NCBI GenBank assembly: GCA_025964065.1
Contig: JAOPZO010000346.1
Coordinates: 1 to 15,577 of the forward strand
Origin: Solirubrobacterales bacterium
GTDB lineage: Bacteria > Actinomycetota > Thermoleophilia > Solirubrobacterales > Solirubrobacteraceae
Reading direction: 5' to 3'
Length of the DNA stretch: 15,577 bases
The notes under the pieces are model-generated. The model was given only the letters and a program-made list of their open reading frames with translations. It ran no database searches and was not told the DNA's origin. Both the position numbers and the translations under genes were made by a program. Of the stretch, positions 1-6,406 are shown one piece after another. Numbering within the stretch: position 1 is the first letter of the stretch; every line of letters begins with the position of its first letter.

Positions 1-60
1 GGCGGCGGCGCGGCGGGCGCGGCAGCGGGCTGGCGGGCGTTCCGCGAAACGCGATGTCGC

Positions 61-95
61 CGCACCTTCGGGGGCGCGGGGCCGACGAAGGTGCG
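61..95. repeat. Perfect 10-bp inverted repeat (hairpin)
   Basis: The arms CGCACCTTCG (61-70) and CGAAGGTGCG (86-95) are perfectly complementary and are separated by 15 bases. After one mismatch two more outer pairs are possible. There is no T-run on either side. It could be a factor-independent terminator of the GC-rich type, or part of a structured RNA. It is the strongest fold in the gene-free left end. Confidence 0.6.
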
Positions 96-213
96 CCGCG
101 CCGGCACCCATCTCGCGCCGCGCACACCGAGAGGGCCGACGCGGACCCCCTCGCTGCACATCGGCCCCCTCGCGGCGCTCCGGAGCCCGACGCAGGCCCG
201 CGGCGCGGAAGGA

Positions 214-228
214 CGTTCCGCGGGAACG
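214..228. repeat. Short perfect palindrome CGTTCC-GCG-GGAACG
   Basis: Six-base arms (214-219 and 223-228) flank three bases. The compact, symmetric layout would suit a dimeric repressor site or a tight hairpin. No adjacent promoter or gene start was recognised, so its role is unknown. Confidence 0.4.
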
Positions 229-263
229 CGGCCGTCCCACCGTGCGCCTCCGACCTCCCCTGA

Positions 264-281
264 CCCGTGCCAGGACACGGG
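264..281. repeat. Short hairpin CCCGTG-6-CACGGG
   Basis: Six-base perfect arms (264-269 and 276-281) with a six-base loop, in the gene-free left end. It is one of several such elements there, and its role is unknown. Confidence 0.35.
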
Positions 282-547
282 CTCCGCGCCCCGGGCGATC
301 GCGACCCGAGGTGCTTTCGAACAGCTCGATCACCGTGCGGGTCCTCATCGTCGACGAAGCGCAGGACGCACTCCTCCCGCCCCCGGCCGCCGACGAGGGG
401 GAAGGCGACCTTCGTCCGGCAACCGCGACCTCACGCAGGTCACGCCCGCGGACACGGGCCACGCGCGCTCACCCCGGGCCCCTCCGCCCCGCACGGACGG
501 ACGGCTGTGGACGACTGGCTGAAGGGCCGCGGCTGCTCGCCGGGCCC

Positions 548-567
548 GGGCGCGCTATTGGGCGCCC
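548..567 (-). terminator. Hairpin over the aroH stop codon, possible terminator
   Basis: Arms GGGCGC (562-567 read on the minus strand) and GCGCCC (548-553) are perfect six-base complements. The loop, 554-561, holds the aroH TAG stop. A second GC-rich, bulged stem can be drawn just downstream at roughly 520-547. There is no U-tract, so it is a weak candidate for factor-independent termination of the methyltransferase-rluB-aroH operon. Confidence 0.35.
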
Positions 568-920
568 TCGAGGTCCAGGCGCAGCGCGCGGGCCGCTCCG
601 AGGTAGACGTGACGGGCCTCGTGGGCGTCGTCGGCGTGGTAGTGGATCAGGACCCGGATGATCGACGGGAGCGCTCCCGGGACCGGGATCTCGCGCGAGC
701 ACAGCAGCGGCACCTTGCCGAAGCCGAGGTTCCGGGCGGCGACGGCGGGGAACTCCGCGTCGAGGTCCTCCGTCAGCGTGAAGATGCAGGAGACGACGTC
801 GTCGGGCCCGATCTGGTTGCGCTTCATGATCTCGCGCATCAGCCATTCCGTCGCGCCGAGGATCGCGGGCGCGGTGTTCTGGTCGACGGAGCTGGCTCCA
901 CGGAGGGCGAACAGGCGCAC
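555..920 (-). CDS. aroH: Chorismate mutase, monofunctional AroH type
   Basis: Converts chorismate to prephenate, the committed step to phenylalanine and tyrosine. At 121 residues it matches the small cytoplasmic trimeric AroH fold of Bacillus subtilis, not the helical AroQ fold. Active-site equivalents are visible: Arg7 in the LRGA start, Cys74 and Glu77 in CSREIPV, Arg89 in IIRV, and Tyr106 in RHVYL. The start is GTG at 918-920, 13 bases after the rluB stop. A GGGG stretch lies directly ahead but there is no good Shine-Dalgarno, so expression probably depends on the upstream genes. It is last in the methyltransferase-rluB-aroH operon; its TAG stop sits in the loop of a hairpin. The identification rests on length and on every family motif being in register. 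Confidence 0.94.
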   Translation of the reverse strand: MRLFALRGASSVDQNTAPAILGATEWLMREIMKRNQIGPDDVVSCIFTLTEDLDAEFPAVAARNLGFGKVPLLCSREIPVPGALPSIIRVLIHYHADDAHEARHVYLGAARALRLDLEGAQ

Positions 921-933
921 CCCCGCGATGATG

Positions 934-1683
934 TCAGGCCTTGGTGCCCTCGCGCCCCGTCGCCTCGGGTCCGCCGGGTTCGAGGGCGCGAAGCCGCTCG
1001 ACCTCCGCGGCGCTCAAGCGCCGGACGCCGCCCTCGGCGAGGTCGCCGAGCCGGAGCGGCCCGTACGCGACGCGCTGCAGCTTCTTCACGGGGTGGCCGA
1101 CCTCGGCGCACATGCGCTTGACCTGCCGCTTGCGGCCCTCGTGGATCGTGAGCTCGAGGATCCCCTGGCGCAGCTGGCGGACCTTCGCGGGCGAGGTCAT
1201 CCCGTCCTCGAGCTTCACGCCCTCGCGCAGGCGCCGGAGCTCGGGCTCGCGGACCGGGCCCTTCTCCACCTCGGCGAGGTAGACCTTCGGGACCTCGAAG
1301 CTCGGGTGCGTGAGGCGGTGCGCGAGGTCGCCGTCGTCCGTCAGGAGGATGAGGCCGGTCGTGTCGGCGTCGAGCCGCCCGACGGGGTAGAGCCGTGTGC
1401 CCGGGGACCGCACGTACTCGACGACGGTCTTGCGGCCGTGGGTGTCCTTCGCGGTCGAGACGACCCCCGCCGGCTTGTGCAGCAGGTAGACGACGCGGTC
1501 CGCGCCGCGCTCGAACGCGCGCAGCGTCTTGCCGTCGACGCGGATGTGCTCCTGCCCCGTGACGTCCGTGGCGGGATCGGTCACGACCCGATTGTCGACC
1601 TCGACGCGGCCGTCGAAGATGAGCTGCTCGGACGCACGCCGCGAGGCGACGCCGGAGTGCGCGAGGTGTTTGGCGAGCCTCAT
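934..1683 (-). CDS. rluB: 23S rRNA pseudouridine synthase, RluB/RsuA family
   Basis: Isomerises a uridine in ribosomal RNA to pseudouridine; in E. coli RluB acts at 23S U2605. The 249-residue protein starts with an S4 RNA-binding domain (about 1-47, with the SGVASRRASEQLI stretch). The catalytic domain carries GRLDADTTGLI at 102-112, where Asp105 is the expected nucleophile, and VYLAEVE near 134-140 and RKRQVKRM near 184-191 are further family signatures. The ATG overlaps the methyltransferase stop as ATGA, and GGGAGG (1694-1699) lies ten bases upstream, so the start is well supported. In many Gram-positive genomes this gene directly follows scpA-scpB; here about 2.2 kb separates them. RluB rather than RsuA, RluE or RluF is chosen from length and context; the exact target base is inferred. 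Confidence 0.94.
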   Translation of the reverse strand: MRLAKHLAHSGVASRRASEQLIFDGRVEVDNRVVTDPATDVTGQEHIRVDGKTLRAFERGADRVVYLLHKPAGVVSTAKDTHGRKTVVEYVRSPGTRLYPVGRLDADTTGLILLTDDGDLAHRLTHPSFEVPKVYLAEVEKGPVREPELRRLREGVKLEDGMTSPAKVRQLRQGILELTIHEGRKRQVKRMCAEVGHPVKKLQRVAYGPLRLGDLAEGGVRRLSAAEVERLRALEPGGPEATGREGTKA

Positions 1684-2450
1684 GGTCGTTGAGCCTCCCA
1701 GACGATCGCCGCGGGCAGCCCGGCGACCGGCCCGTCCTGCTCCCCGTAGGTGGGCTCGAGGCAGCGTCCGGCGACCAGGCCGTGCGCCGTGAAAGCCTCG
1801 AGGTAGGCACCGACGGGGTGGGCGAACTCCGGGATCTCCACACGCTCGCCGTCCGGGGTGCGGCACCAGGCGCGGGCGCCGAGCACCGCGGTGGCGAAGG
1901 GGTGCGGGTTCGAGAGCACGAGGGTGCCGCCGGGCCTGAGCACGCGCGCGAGCTCCCCCACCGCGTCCAAGTCGGGCAGGTGGGAGATCGCGAGGGCGCA
2001 GACGACGACGTCGGCGCTGGCGTCCTCGGCGGGCAGCGCGCGGAGGTCGCCCCTGCGGAACTCCGCCCCCGGGACCCGCTCGCGGGCGAAGAGCAGCATC
2101 TCCGGGCTCGCGTCGACGCCGATCGTGCGATGCCCGAGCGCCGCGAGGCGCGCGGTGTGGCGGCCCGTCCCGCAGCCCGCGTCGAGCGCCACGCCGGGTG
2201 CGAGCGGGGCCAGGAGCGCGTGCACGGTGGGCTCCTCCGCGGCCATGGTCCGGTTGCCCGGGCCGTCGTAGCTCGCCGCCCACGCGGCGTAGCCCGCCGC
2301 CGGGTCGAGGGTCGGCAGCGCCCGCGGCGTGGGGTCGGCGCTCGCGAGCAGGGCCCGGATCGCCTCGCGGTGCCACGCGACGTCGCCGGCGTCCTTCGCG
2401 CGGAGCAGGGCGAGGCCGTGGAGGCCGATCTGGTGGTCGCTCTCCCGCAT
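1680..2450 (-). CDS. Class I SAM-dependent methyltransferase, substrate unknown
   Basis: The 256-residue protein has a Rossmann-type methyltransferase domain. Motif I is LDAGCGTG at 89-96, the acidic end of strand beta2 is Asp113 in GVDASPEML, and a motif resembling motif III is LRPGGTLVLSNPHP at 171-184. The N-terminal 60 residues are helical and include a YDGPGNR segment, as in small-molecule methyltransferases of the UbiE/Methyltransf_11 kind. Nothing identifies the substrate. It is the first gene of the operon with rluB and aroH, and its TGA overlaps the rluB ATG. Divergent rlmN starts only 28 bases away, so promoter elements must lie in that gap or inside the opposite gene. GACAAT, 11 bases before the ATG, is a possible -10. 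A rRNA-modifying role is suggested only by neighbours; a metabolite methyltransferase is equally possible. Confidence 0.87.
   Translation of the reverse strand: MRESDHQIGLHGLALLRAKDAGDVAWHREAIRALLASADPTPRALPTLDPAAGYAAWAASYDGPGNRTMAAEEPTVHALLAPLAPGVALDAGCGTGRHTARLAALGHRTIGVDASPEMLLFARERVPGAEFRRGDLRALPAEDASADVVVCALAISHLPDLDAVGELARVLRPGGTLVLSNPHPFATAVLGARAWCRTPDGERVEIPEFAHPVGAYLEAFTAHGLVAGRCLEPTYGEQDGPVAGLPAAIVWEAQRP
1694..1699 (-). promoter_or_regulatory. Shine-Dalgarno of rluB
   Basis: GGGAGG lies ten bases before the rluB ATG, inside the end of the methyltransferase gene. It supports that start and points to translation coupled through the ATGA overlap. Confidence 0.6.
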
Positions 2451-2478
2451 GGTCGCCGCACATTGTCACCATGGGTGA

Positions 2479-3504
2479 GTGGATCCCGCCCTCCTCGAGC
2501 GCACGCTGGCCGACGCCGGCCAGCCCGCCTTCCGTGCCAAGCAGGTCTGGGAGTGGGCCGCGCGCGGCGCGAAGGGCTACGACGAGATGTCGAACGTGCC
2601 CGCCGCGCTCCGCGCCGAGCTCACCACCAGCGTCCCGTTCTCCTCGCTCGAGCTCGTGCAGGAGGCCTTCTCCGCGGACGGCACCGTCAAGGCGCTCTTC
2701 AGGACCCACGACGGTCGCTCCGTCGAGGCGGTGCTCATGCAGTACCGGGACGGGCGCAAGTCGCTCTGCCTCTCCTCGCAGTCCGGCTGCCCGCTGACCT
2801 GCACGTTCTGCGCGACGGGGGCGATGAAGTTCGGGCGCAACCTCACCGCGGGCGAGATCCTCGACCAGGCGCTGCACTTCCGCCGCGAGCACGACGTCAA
2901 CCACGTCGTGTTCATGGGGATGGGCGAGCCGATGATGAACCTGCCGAACGTCCTCGAGACCTGCCGGCGCCTGCCCGCCGTCGGCGTGACGCACCGGCGC
3001 ACCGCGGTCTCGACCGTCGGCTGGATCCCCGGCATCGACGCGCTCGCCGCCGAGGACATGCCGATCCGCCTCGCGCTCTCGCTCCACGCGGCCGACGAGG
3101 AGCTCCGCTCGCAGATCATGCCGGTGAACGACCGGTATCCCCTCTCGGAGGTCCTCGCCGCCTGCGACCGCTTCTACGAGGCGAAGAAGCGGCAGGTCTT
3201 CATCGAGTACGTGATGCTCCGCGACGTCAACGACGGCGCCGTCCACGCCCGGCAGCTCGCCGACGTGCTCGACCCCAAGATCTACAAGGTCAACCTCATC
3301 CCGTACAACCCGACGGGCATGTACGACGGCTCGCCGCGCGCGGTGATCGAGCGCTTCAAGGCGGTCCTGGAGGAGCACGGCCTGCGCGCGACCGTCCGCA
3401 TGACCATGGGTCGCGACATCGACGCGGCGTGCGGGCAGCTCGCCGCGAAGGCGGCGGTCGCCGAGACGGCCGAGGACGCCGAGGCGGCTCCCGCCACGTC
3501 CTGA
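2479..3504 (+). CDS. rlmN: Dual-specificity 23S rRNA/tRNA adenine-C2 methyltransferase
   Basis: Radical-SAM enzyme that methylates C2 of A2503 in 23S rRNA, and A37 in some tRNAs in the known family. The 341-residue protein has the N-terminal accessory domain (AFRAKQVWEW at 17-26) and the 4Fe-4S motif CxxxCxxC as Cys104, Cys108 and Cys111. The two further catalytic cysteines are present: Cys97 in KSLCLSS and Cys318 in DIDAACGQL. GMGEPMMN at 147-154 is the SAM-binding signature. A stop codon lies immediately upstream in frame, so GTG at 2479 is the first possible start; it also gives the normal family N-terminus. No Shine-Dalgarno is seen. The gene is divergent from the methyltransferase, and its TGA shares one base with the hslR ATG. 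The C-terminal 20 residues are an Ala/Glu-rich tail. Confidence 0.97.
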   Translation: MDPALLERTLADAGQPAFRAKQVWEWAARGAKGYDEMSNVPAALRAELTTSVPFSSLELVQEAFSADGTVKALFRTHDGRSVEAVLMQYRDGRKSLCLSSQSGCPLTCTFCATGAMKFGRNLTAGEILDQALHFRREHDVNHVVFMGMGEPMMNLPNVLETCRRLPAVGVTHRRTAVSTVGWIPGIDALAAEDMPIRLALSLHAADEELRSQIMPVNDRYPLSEVLAACDRFYEAKKRQVFIEYVMLRDVNDGAVHARQLADVLDPKIYKVNLIPYNPTGMYDGSPRAVIERFKAVLEEHGLRATVRMTMGRDIDAACGQLAAKAAVAETAEDAEAAPATS

Positions 3505-3902
3505 TGGACGGCGTCCGCCTCGACAAGTGGCTCTGGGCGGCGCGCTTCTACAAGACGCGCGGGGTCGCCGCCGAGAGCGTGAAGGGCGGGTTCGTGCGGT
3601 ACGGGTCCGAGGAGCAGCGCACGAAGCCCGCGCGGGAGATCGTGGTCGGCGACGTGCTCCGCATCCAGACCGAGCACGGACGCTTCGTGGTGGAGGTCGT
3701 GGGGCTCAGCGAGCACCGCCGGCCGTCCGTCGAAGCCGTGCAGCTCTACGTCGAGACGGAGGAGAGCAAGCGCAAGCGCGAGGAGTTCGCGGCGCTCGCG
3801 AAGGCGACGGGCGTGCCGATCGGCCAGCCCGGTCCCCGGCCGACGAAGCGCGATCGCCGCCGGTTCGAGGCCACGCCGGGGACCCGCCGCAACCGCGAGT
3901 GA
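3504..3902 (+). CDS. hslR: S4-domain ribosome-associated heat-shock protein (Hsp15)
   Basis: In E. coli Hsp15 binds free 50S subunits that still hold a peptidyl-tRNA and helps recycle stalled complexes. The 132-residue protein opens with VRLDKWLWAARFYKTR, the diagnostic Hsp15 form of the S4 RNA-binding domain (about 4-60). SKP-like TKPAREIVVGD at 40-50 and HRRPSVEA at 71-78 follow. The C-terminal part is strongly basic (RPTKRDRRRF at 112-121), as expected for rRNA binding. The ATG overlaps the rlmN TGA by one base, so the two are almost certainly co-translated. It converges on scpB with only three bases between the stop codons. S4-domain RqcH-pathway proteins (RqcP) are shorter, so Hsp15 is preferred. 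Confidence 0.9.
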   Translation: MDGVRLDKWLWAARFYKTRGVAAESVKGGFVRYGSEEQRTKPAREIVVGDVLRIQTEHGRFVVEVVGLSEHRRPSVEAVQLYVETEESKRKREEFAALAKATGVPIGQPGPRPTKRDRRRFEATPGTRRNRE

Positions 3903-3905
3903 CCC

Positions 3906-4505
3906 TCAGCCCGCCGGGTCGGCGCCGACGGGCCCGCCCGCGCGCGCCTCGCCGGCCTTGAGCAGGCGGTCGCGGAGGTCCGCGGTCTCCTCCGGGCTCG
4001 GATCCCAGGCGGTGACCTCGGGGAGATCCTGCAGCGAGGCCAGGCCGAAGAGCTTGAGGAAGAGCGGCGTCGTGCGGTAGAGCACCGCGCCGAACTGCGA
4101 GCGCCCCGCCTCCTCGATGAGCCCGCGCTCGAGCAGCGTCGAGGACGCGGAGTCCGCCGAGACGCCGCGGATGCGTGTGATCTCCGGGCGCGAGACGGGC
4201 TGGAGGTAGGCGACGATCGAGAGGGTCTCGGCCTGCGCCGGGGTCAGCGGCGGCGTTCGCGGCTTGGCCAGCAGCCGTCGGACGCTGTCCTCGGCGTCGG
4301 GCGCGGTGGCGAAGGTGAGGCCGCCCGCGACCTCCTTCACCTCGATGCCGCGCAGCCCGGGCGCGTAGGCACCGCGGAGCTCGGCGAGCGCGAGGTCCAG
4401 CTCCCCCGGCTCGCACTCGAGGGCTTCGAGCAGCTCGGCGCCCGTGACGGGCTCCGGGGCGACGAACAGCAGCGCCTCGAGCCGTCGCGTCAGCTCCGCG
4501 CTCAC
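3906..4505 (-). CDS. scpB: Segregation and condensation protein B
   Basis: Winged-helix partner that dimerises and binds the central region of the kleisin ScpA, forming the SMC-ScpAB complex for chromosome condensation and segregation. The 199-residue protein has two winged-helix domains. The first starts at LTRRLEALLFVAPEPV (5-20). The second carries LTPAQAETLSIVAYLQPVSRPEI (87-109), the most conserved ScpB stretch, followed by RGVSADSASSTLLERGLI and the FGAVLYRTTPLFLKLFGL strand-helix segment. The start is GTG, overlapping the scpA TGA as GTGA, so translation is probably coupled; a G-run eight bases upstream is the only Shine-Dalgarno-like feature. An acidic and Gly-rich tail follows residue 170. 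It converges on hslR. Confidence 0.96.
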   Translation of the reverse strand: MSAELTRRLEALLFVAPEPVTGAELLEALECEPGELDLALAELRGAYAPGLRGIEVKEVAGGLTFATAPDAEDSVRRLLAKPRTPPLTPAQAETLSIVAYLQPVSRPEITRIRGVSADSASSTLLERGLIEEAGRSQFGAVLYRTTPLFLKLFGLASLQDLPEVTAWDPSPEETADLRDRLLKAGEARAGGPVGADPAG

Positions 4506-5284
4506 GCGCCGACCCCCGCGAGCTCCCGGATGACCTCCTCGCGCGGCGAGCACGGCGTGATGTGGATCTCGGCGAAGGTGCCGTCCTGGGTCCAGGTCGC
4601 CTCCCCCTGCTTGTAGAGCTCGAGGAGGCTGAAGAGGGTGACGGCGACCGTCACGCGGTCCGCGTCCTTCACGGCGTCCGTGAAGGTGCAGGCGCCGCGC
4701 TTCAGCAGCGACCGCAGGTGGCTGAGCCGCTCTGCGACCGTGACCCGGTGGATCGTGAGGTGCTCGAGCGCGATCGCCTCGGGCAGGCGCAGCAGGCCGC
4801 CGACGGCCTTGCCGAGCTGCGCGGGGTCGTAGACCGCCCGGGCCGTCTCGGCGTCCGGCAGCACGACCTTCTTCAGGAACGCGGGCGGGGCGGCGGCCCG
4901 GAAGCGGTAGCCGTGCTCGGCCGCGAGGCGTTCGGCGAGGTGGTCGGCCGCGTGGCGGTAGCGCCGCGCCTCGAGCATGCGGGCGAGCAGCTCCTCGGCG
5001 GCCTCCCCCGGCGCGAAGTCCTCGAAGAGCTCCTCCTCCTCGCGGGGAAGCATGAGCCGCGACTTCAGCTCGAGCAGCGCGGCGATGAGGACGAGGAACT
5101 CCGTGGCGACGTCGAGGTCGAGCTCCCCGCGCGCCTCGAGCACGTCGAGGTAGGAGATGACGACGTCCGCGAGCTCGACTTCGAGGAGGTCGACCTCCTC
5201 GCGCAGGACGAGCGTGAGCAGCAGGTCGAAGGGGCCCGTGAAGACCTCCAGGTCCAGCTCCAGCTCCTCGATGATCGCGGTCAC
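4502..5284 (-). CDS. scpA: Segregation and condensation protein A (kleisin)
   Basis: Kleisin subunit that bridges the SMC head domains. The reading frame is open well upstream, but the family N-terminus (LEVFTGPFDLLL, residues 12-23 here) normally begins a dozen residues into the protein. GTG at 5282-5284 fits this and gives 260 residues; GTG at 5350 would add 22 low-complexity residues and is less likely. EFLVLIAALLELKSRLMLP (about 62-80) is the conserved SMC-neck helix region, an acidic linker (EEEELFEDF) follows, and the C-terminal winged helix ends with VTLFSLLELYKQGEA. TACCGT, seven bases before the GTG, may be a -10 that starts transcription at the start codon, so the mRNA could be leaderless. 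scpB follows with a GTGA overlap. Confidence 0.94.
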   Translation of the reverse strand: MTAIIEELELDLEVFTGPFDLLLTLVLREEVDLLEVELADVVISYLDVLEARGELDLDVATEFLVLIAALLELKSRLMLPREEEELFEDFAPGEAAEELLARMLEARRYRHAADHLAERLAAEHGYRFRAAAPPAFLKKVVLPDAETARAVYDPAQLGKAVGGLLRLPEAIALEHLTIHRVTVAERLSHLRSLLKRGACTFTDAVKDADRVTVAVTLFSLLELYKQGEATWTQDGTFAEIHITPCSPREEVIRELAGVGA

Positions 5285-5487
5285 GTCGTGGACGGTAACG
5301 ACGGGGTCGGTCGGCTCCGGCCCGCGCCGAAGCGGTGAGCTCCGGGTCACCGCCGAGGCCCGGGGGCGATCCGACGCACACCCCCGGAGGGGCGGCGGCG
5401 GGACGGAGCCGGGCACCCACCCATGGTCGTCCGGCAACCGGCGGAAGCAAGACCGTTGCTTTCGCCCCGCTCCCGCGTTCCAACGGC
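5285..5487. promoter_or_regulatory. Divergent promoter region, scpA / secreted protein
   Basis: A 203-base gap between two divergent starts. For scpA, TACCGT at 5292-5297 (minus strand) is seven bases from the GTG; no good -35 is seen. For the plus-strand gene, a six-base inverted repeat CCGTTG (5453-5458) / CAACGG (5481-5486) ends one base before the ATG, and no convincing -10 or Shine-Dalgarno is visible. The minus-strand frame stays open to 5437, so a longer ScpA form cannot be fully excluded. Confidence 0.45.
5292..5297 (-). promoter_or_regulatory. Possible leaderless -10 element of scpA
   Basis: TACCGT is followed by seven bases and then the GTG start, placing transcription initiation on or next to the start codon. 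The same hexamer serves as -10 in the much better ftsZ promoter at 14491-14496. The -35 region is poor, so this is tentative. Confidence 0.35.
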
Positions 5488-6402
5488 ATGACCTTCCGCA
5501 GAACCACCACCCTCATCGCCCTGGCGGCGGGCGTCGTCGCGGTCCCGGCCGCCGCGCAGGCGGACACGCTCGAGACGCCGGTCGCCGGCGCCGACAACCT
5601 CGCCGCGGGCGGCGGCTGGCACGCGTGGAGCGCCGCCCGGCCCGACGGCCGCTTCCGGCTCCAGCTCCGCCGCCCCGACGGCACCGTCCTCACCCCGGAC
5701 ATCCCGCCCTTCGGCGCGCCCGTCGATCCCGCGATCGGCACCCGCGGAGGCGCCGACGGCATCAACACGCCCGCGTCGCGCCGCATCTCCGCCGTCTACT
5801 CGCGCTGCGCGGGCACCTCCGCGCTCGCGGGCTGCGACGTCCACGCGCTGAACCTCACGACGCTCGAGGAGGCGCGCGTCCCGGCGCTCGCCACGCGCAC
5901 GTACTCCGAGACGGTGCCGAGCCTCAACGGCGGCCGCTGGTCCTTCGTCCGCCGCGGCGGCGGCCCCCGCAAGGGCACCTACCACTACTCCGACCGCAGC
6001 GGGGAGCTCCTGCGCCTGAGCCCGACCATCGCCCGCGACACCGCGACGAGCCAGAGCCGCATGGCGTTCACGTACGACTCCAGCCGCGGCTTCGGCATCC
6101 AGGTTCGCCGGTCCTCCGGCGAGGGGACGGCGCTCGTCCCCGCCGCGGGCCTCGAGCGGGAGCCGCTCTCGCCGCAGATCACGCGGTACCGCGTGGGCTG
6201 GCTCATCGCCGGGCCCGACGCCACCCACGTGTTCCAGACGACCCGCTTCGCCGGCTCGGGCGGCCCGTACGGCGCAACGGTGCAGGAGGCGCCACGCACC
6301 CTCCCCGCCCCGACCTCCTCGGCCGCGGGGAACGCCTCGGCGCTCTTCGACCGCTACATCGCGCCGGACGGGATCCGCCGGATCGACCCCGCGATCCGCT
6401 AG
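5488..6402 (+). CDS. Secreted protein of unknown function
   Basis: Not recognised. The 304-residue protein has a clear Sec signal peptide: basic start MTFRR, a hydrophobic core at 8-20, and a cleavage site AQA-DT after residue 25. The mature part is rich in Arg, Gly, Ser and short beta-like stretches and has a single Cys pair (107 and 116, within SRCAGTSALAGC) that may form a disulfide. Repeated phrases such as FRLQLRRPDGTV, GGRWSFVRRGGG and SRMAFTYDSSRG are spaced like blades of an extracytoplasmic beta-propeller, but this is only an impression. No membrane anchor or catalytic motif is seen after the signal peptide. ATG at 5488 is chosen because it leads the signal peptide directly. It is divergent from scpA and converges on trpS with four bases between stops. 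Coding quality is good, so the gene is probably real. Confidence 0.78.
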   Translation: MTFRRTTTLIALAAGVVAVPAAAQADTLETPVAGADNLAAGGGWHAWSAARPDGRFRLQLRRPDGTVLTPDIPPFGAPVDPAIGTRGGADGINTPASRRISAVYSRCAGTSALAGCDVHALNLTTLEEARVPALATRTYSETVPSLNGGRWSFVRRGGGPRKGTYHYSDRSGELLRLSPTIARDTATSQSRMAFTYDSSRGFGIQVRRSSGEGTALVPAAGLEREPLSPQITRYRVGWLIAGPDATHVFQTTRFAGSGGPYGATVQEAPRTLPAPTSSAAGNASALFDRYIAPDGIRRIDPAIR

Positions 6403-6406
6403 GCGC

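Larger units (their letters stand above)
1..547. other. Gene-free left end, structured non-coding DNA
   Basis: No convincing gene was found on either strand. The open frames here are Arg/Pro/Ala-rich, lack recognisable motifs, and look like the stop-poor frames expected in very GC-rich DNA. What can be seen is a set of inverted repeats (61-95, 214-228, 264-281) and a short imperfect one at 37-52. The nine bases CGTTCCGCG occur twice (38-46 and 214-222), each time in one arm of an inverted repeat. The region lies downstream of aroH, which is transcribed towards it, so part of it may act in termination or as an untranslated tail. A gene ending or starting just left of the window cannot be excluded. 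Confidence 0.5.

Noticed and set aside
305..330. TTCGAA core at about 317-322, like a tRNA T-loop
   Set aside because: Neither strand has a matching five-base T stem, anticodon arm or acceptor stem around it.
335..400. Peptide VRVLIVDE from a GTG at 335, resembling the start of a response regulator
   Set aside because: The similarity stops after about eight residues; the rest is Pro/Arg-rich with no receiver-domain Asp or Lys motifs. It is too short to call a pseudogene.
934..3378. Very long open frames overlapping known genes (also 1689-3902, 6887-9307, 10814-13333)
   Set aside because: They run antisense or out of frame to well-supported genes, are Arg/Ala/Pro/Gly-rich and carry no motifs: stop-poor shadows of GC-rich coding. 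Only the rluB part of the first is real.
5285..5437. Upstream extension of scpA to TTG 5437 or GTG 5350
   Set aside because: The added residues are Pro/Arg/Ser-rich and unlike ScpA N-termini; GTG 5284 matches the family and has a -10-like hexamer seven bases away.
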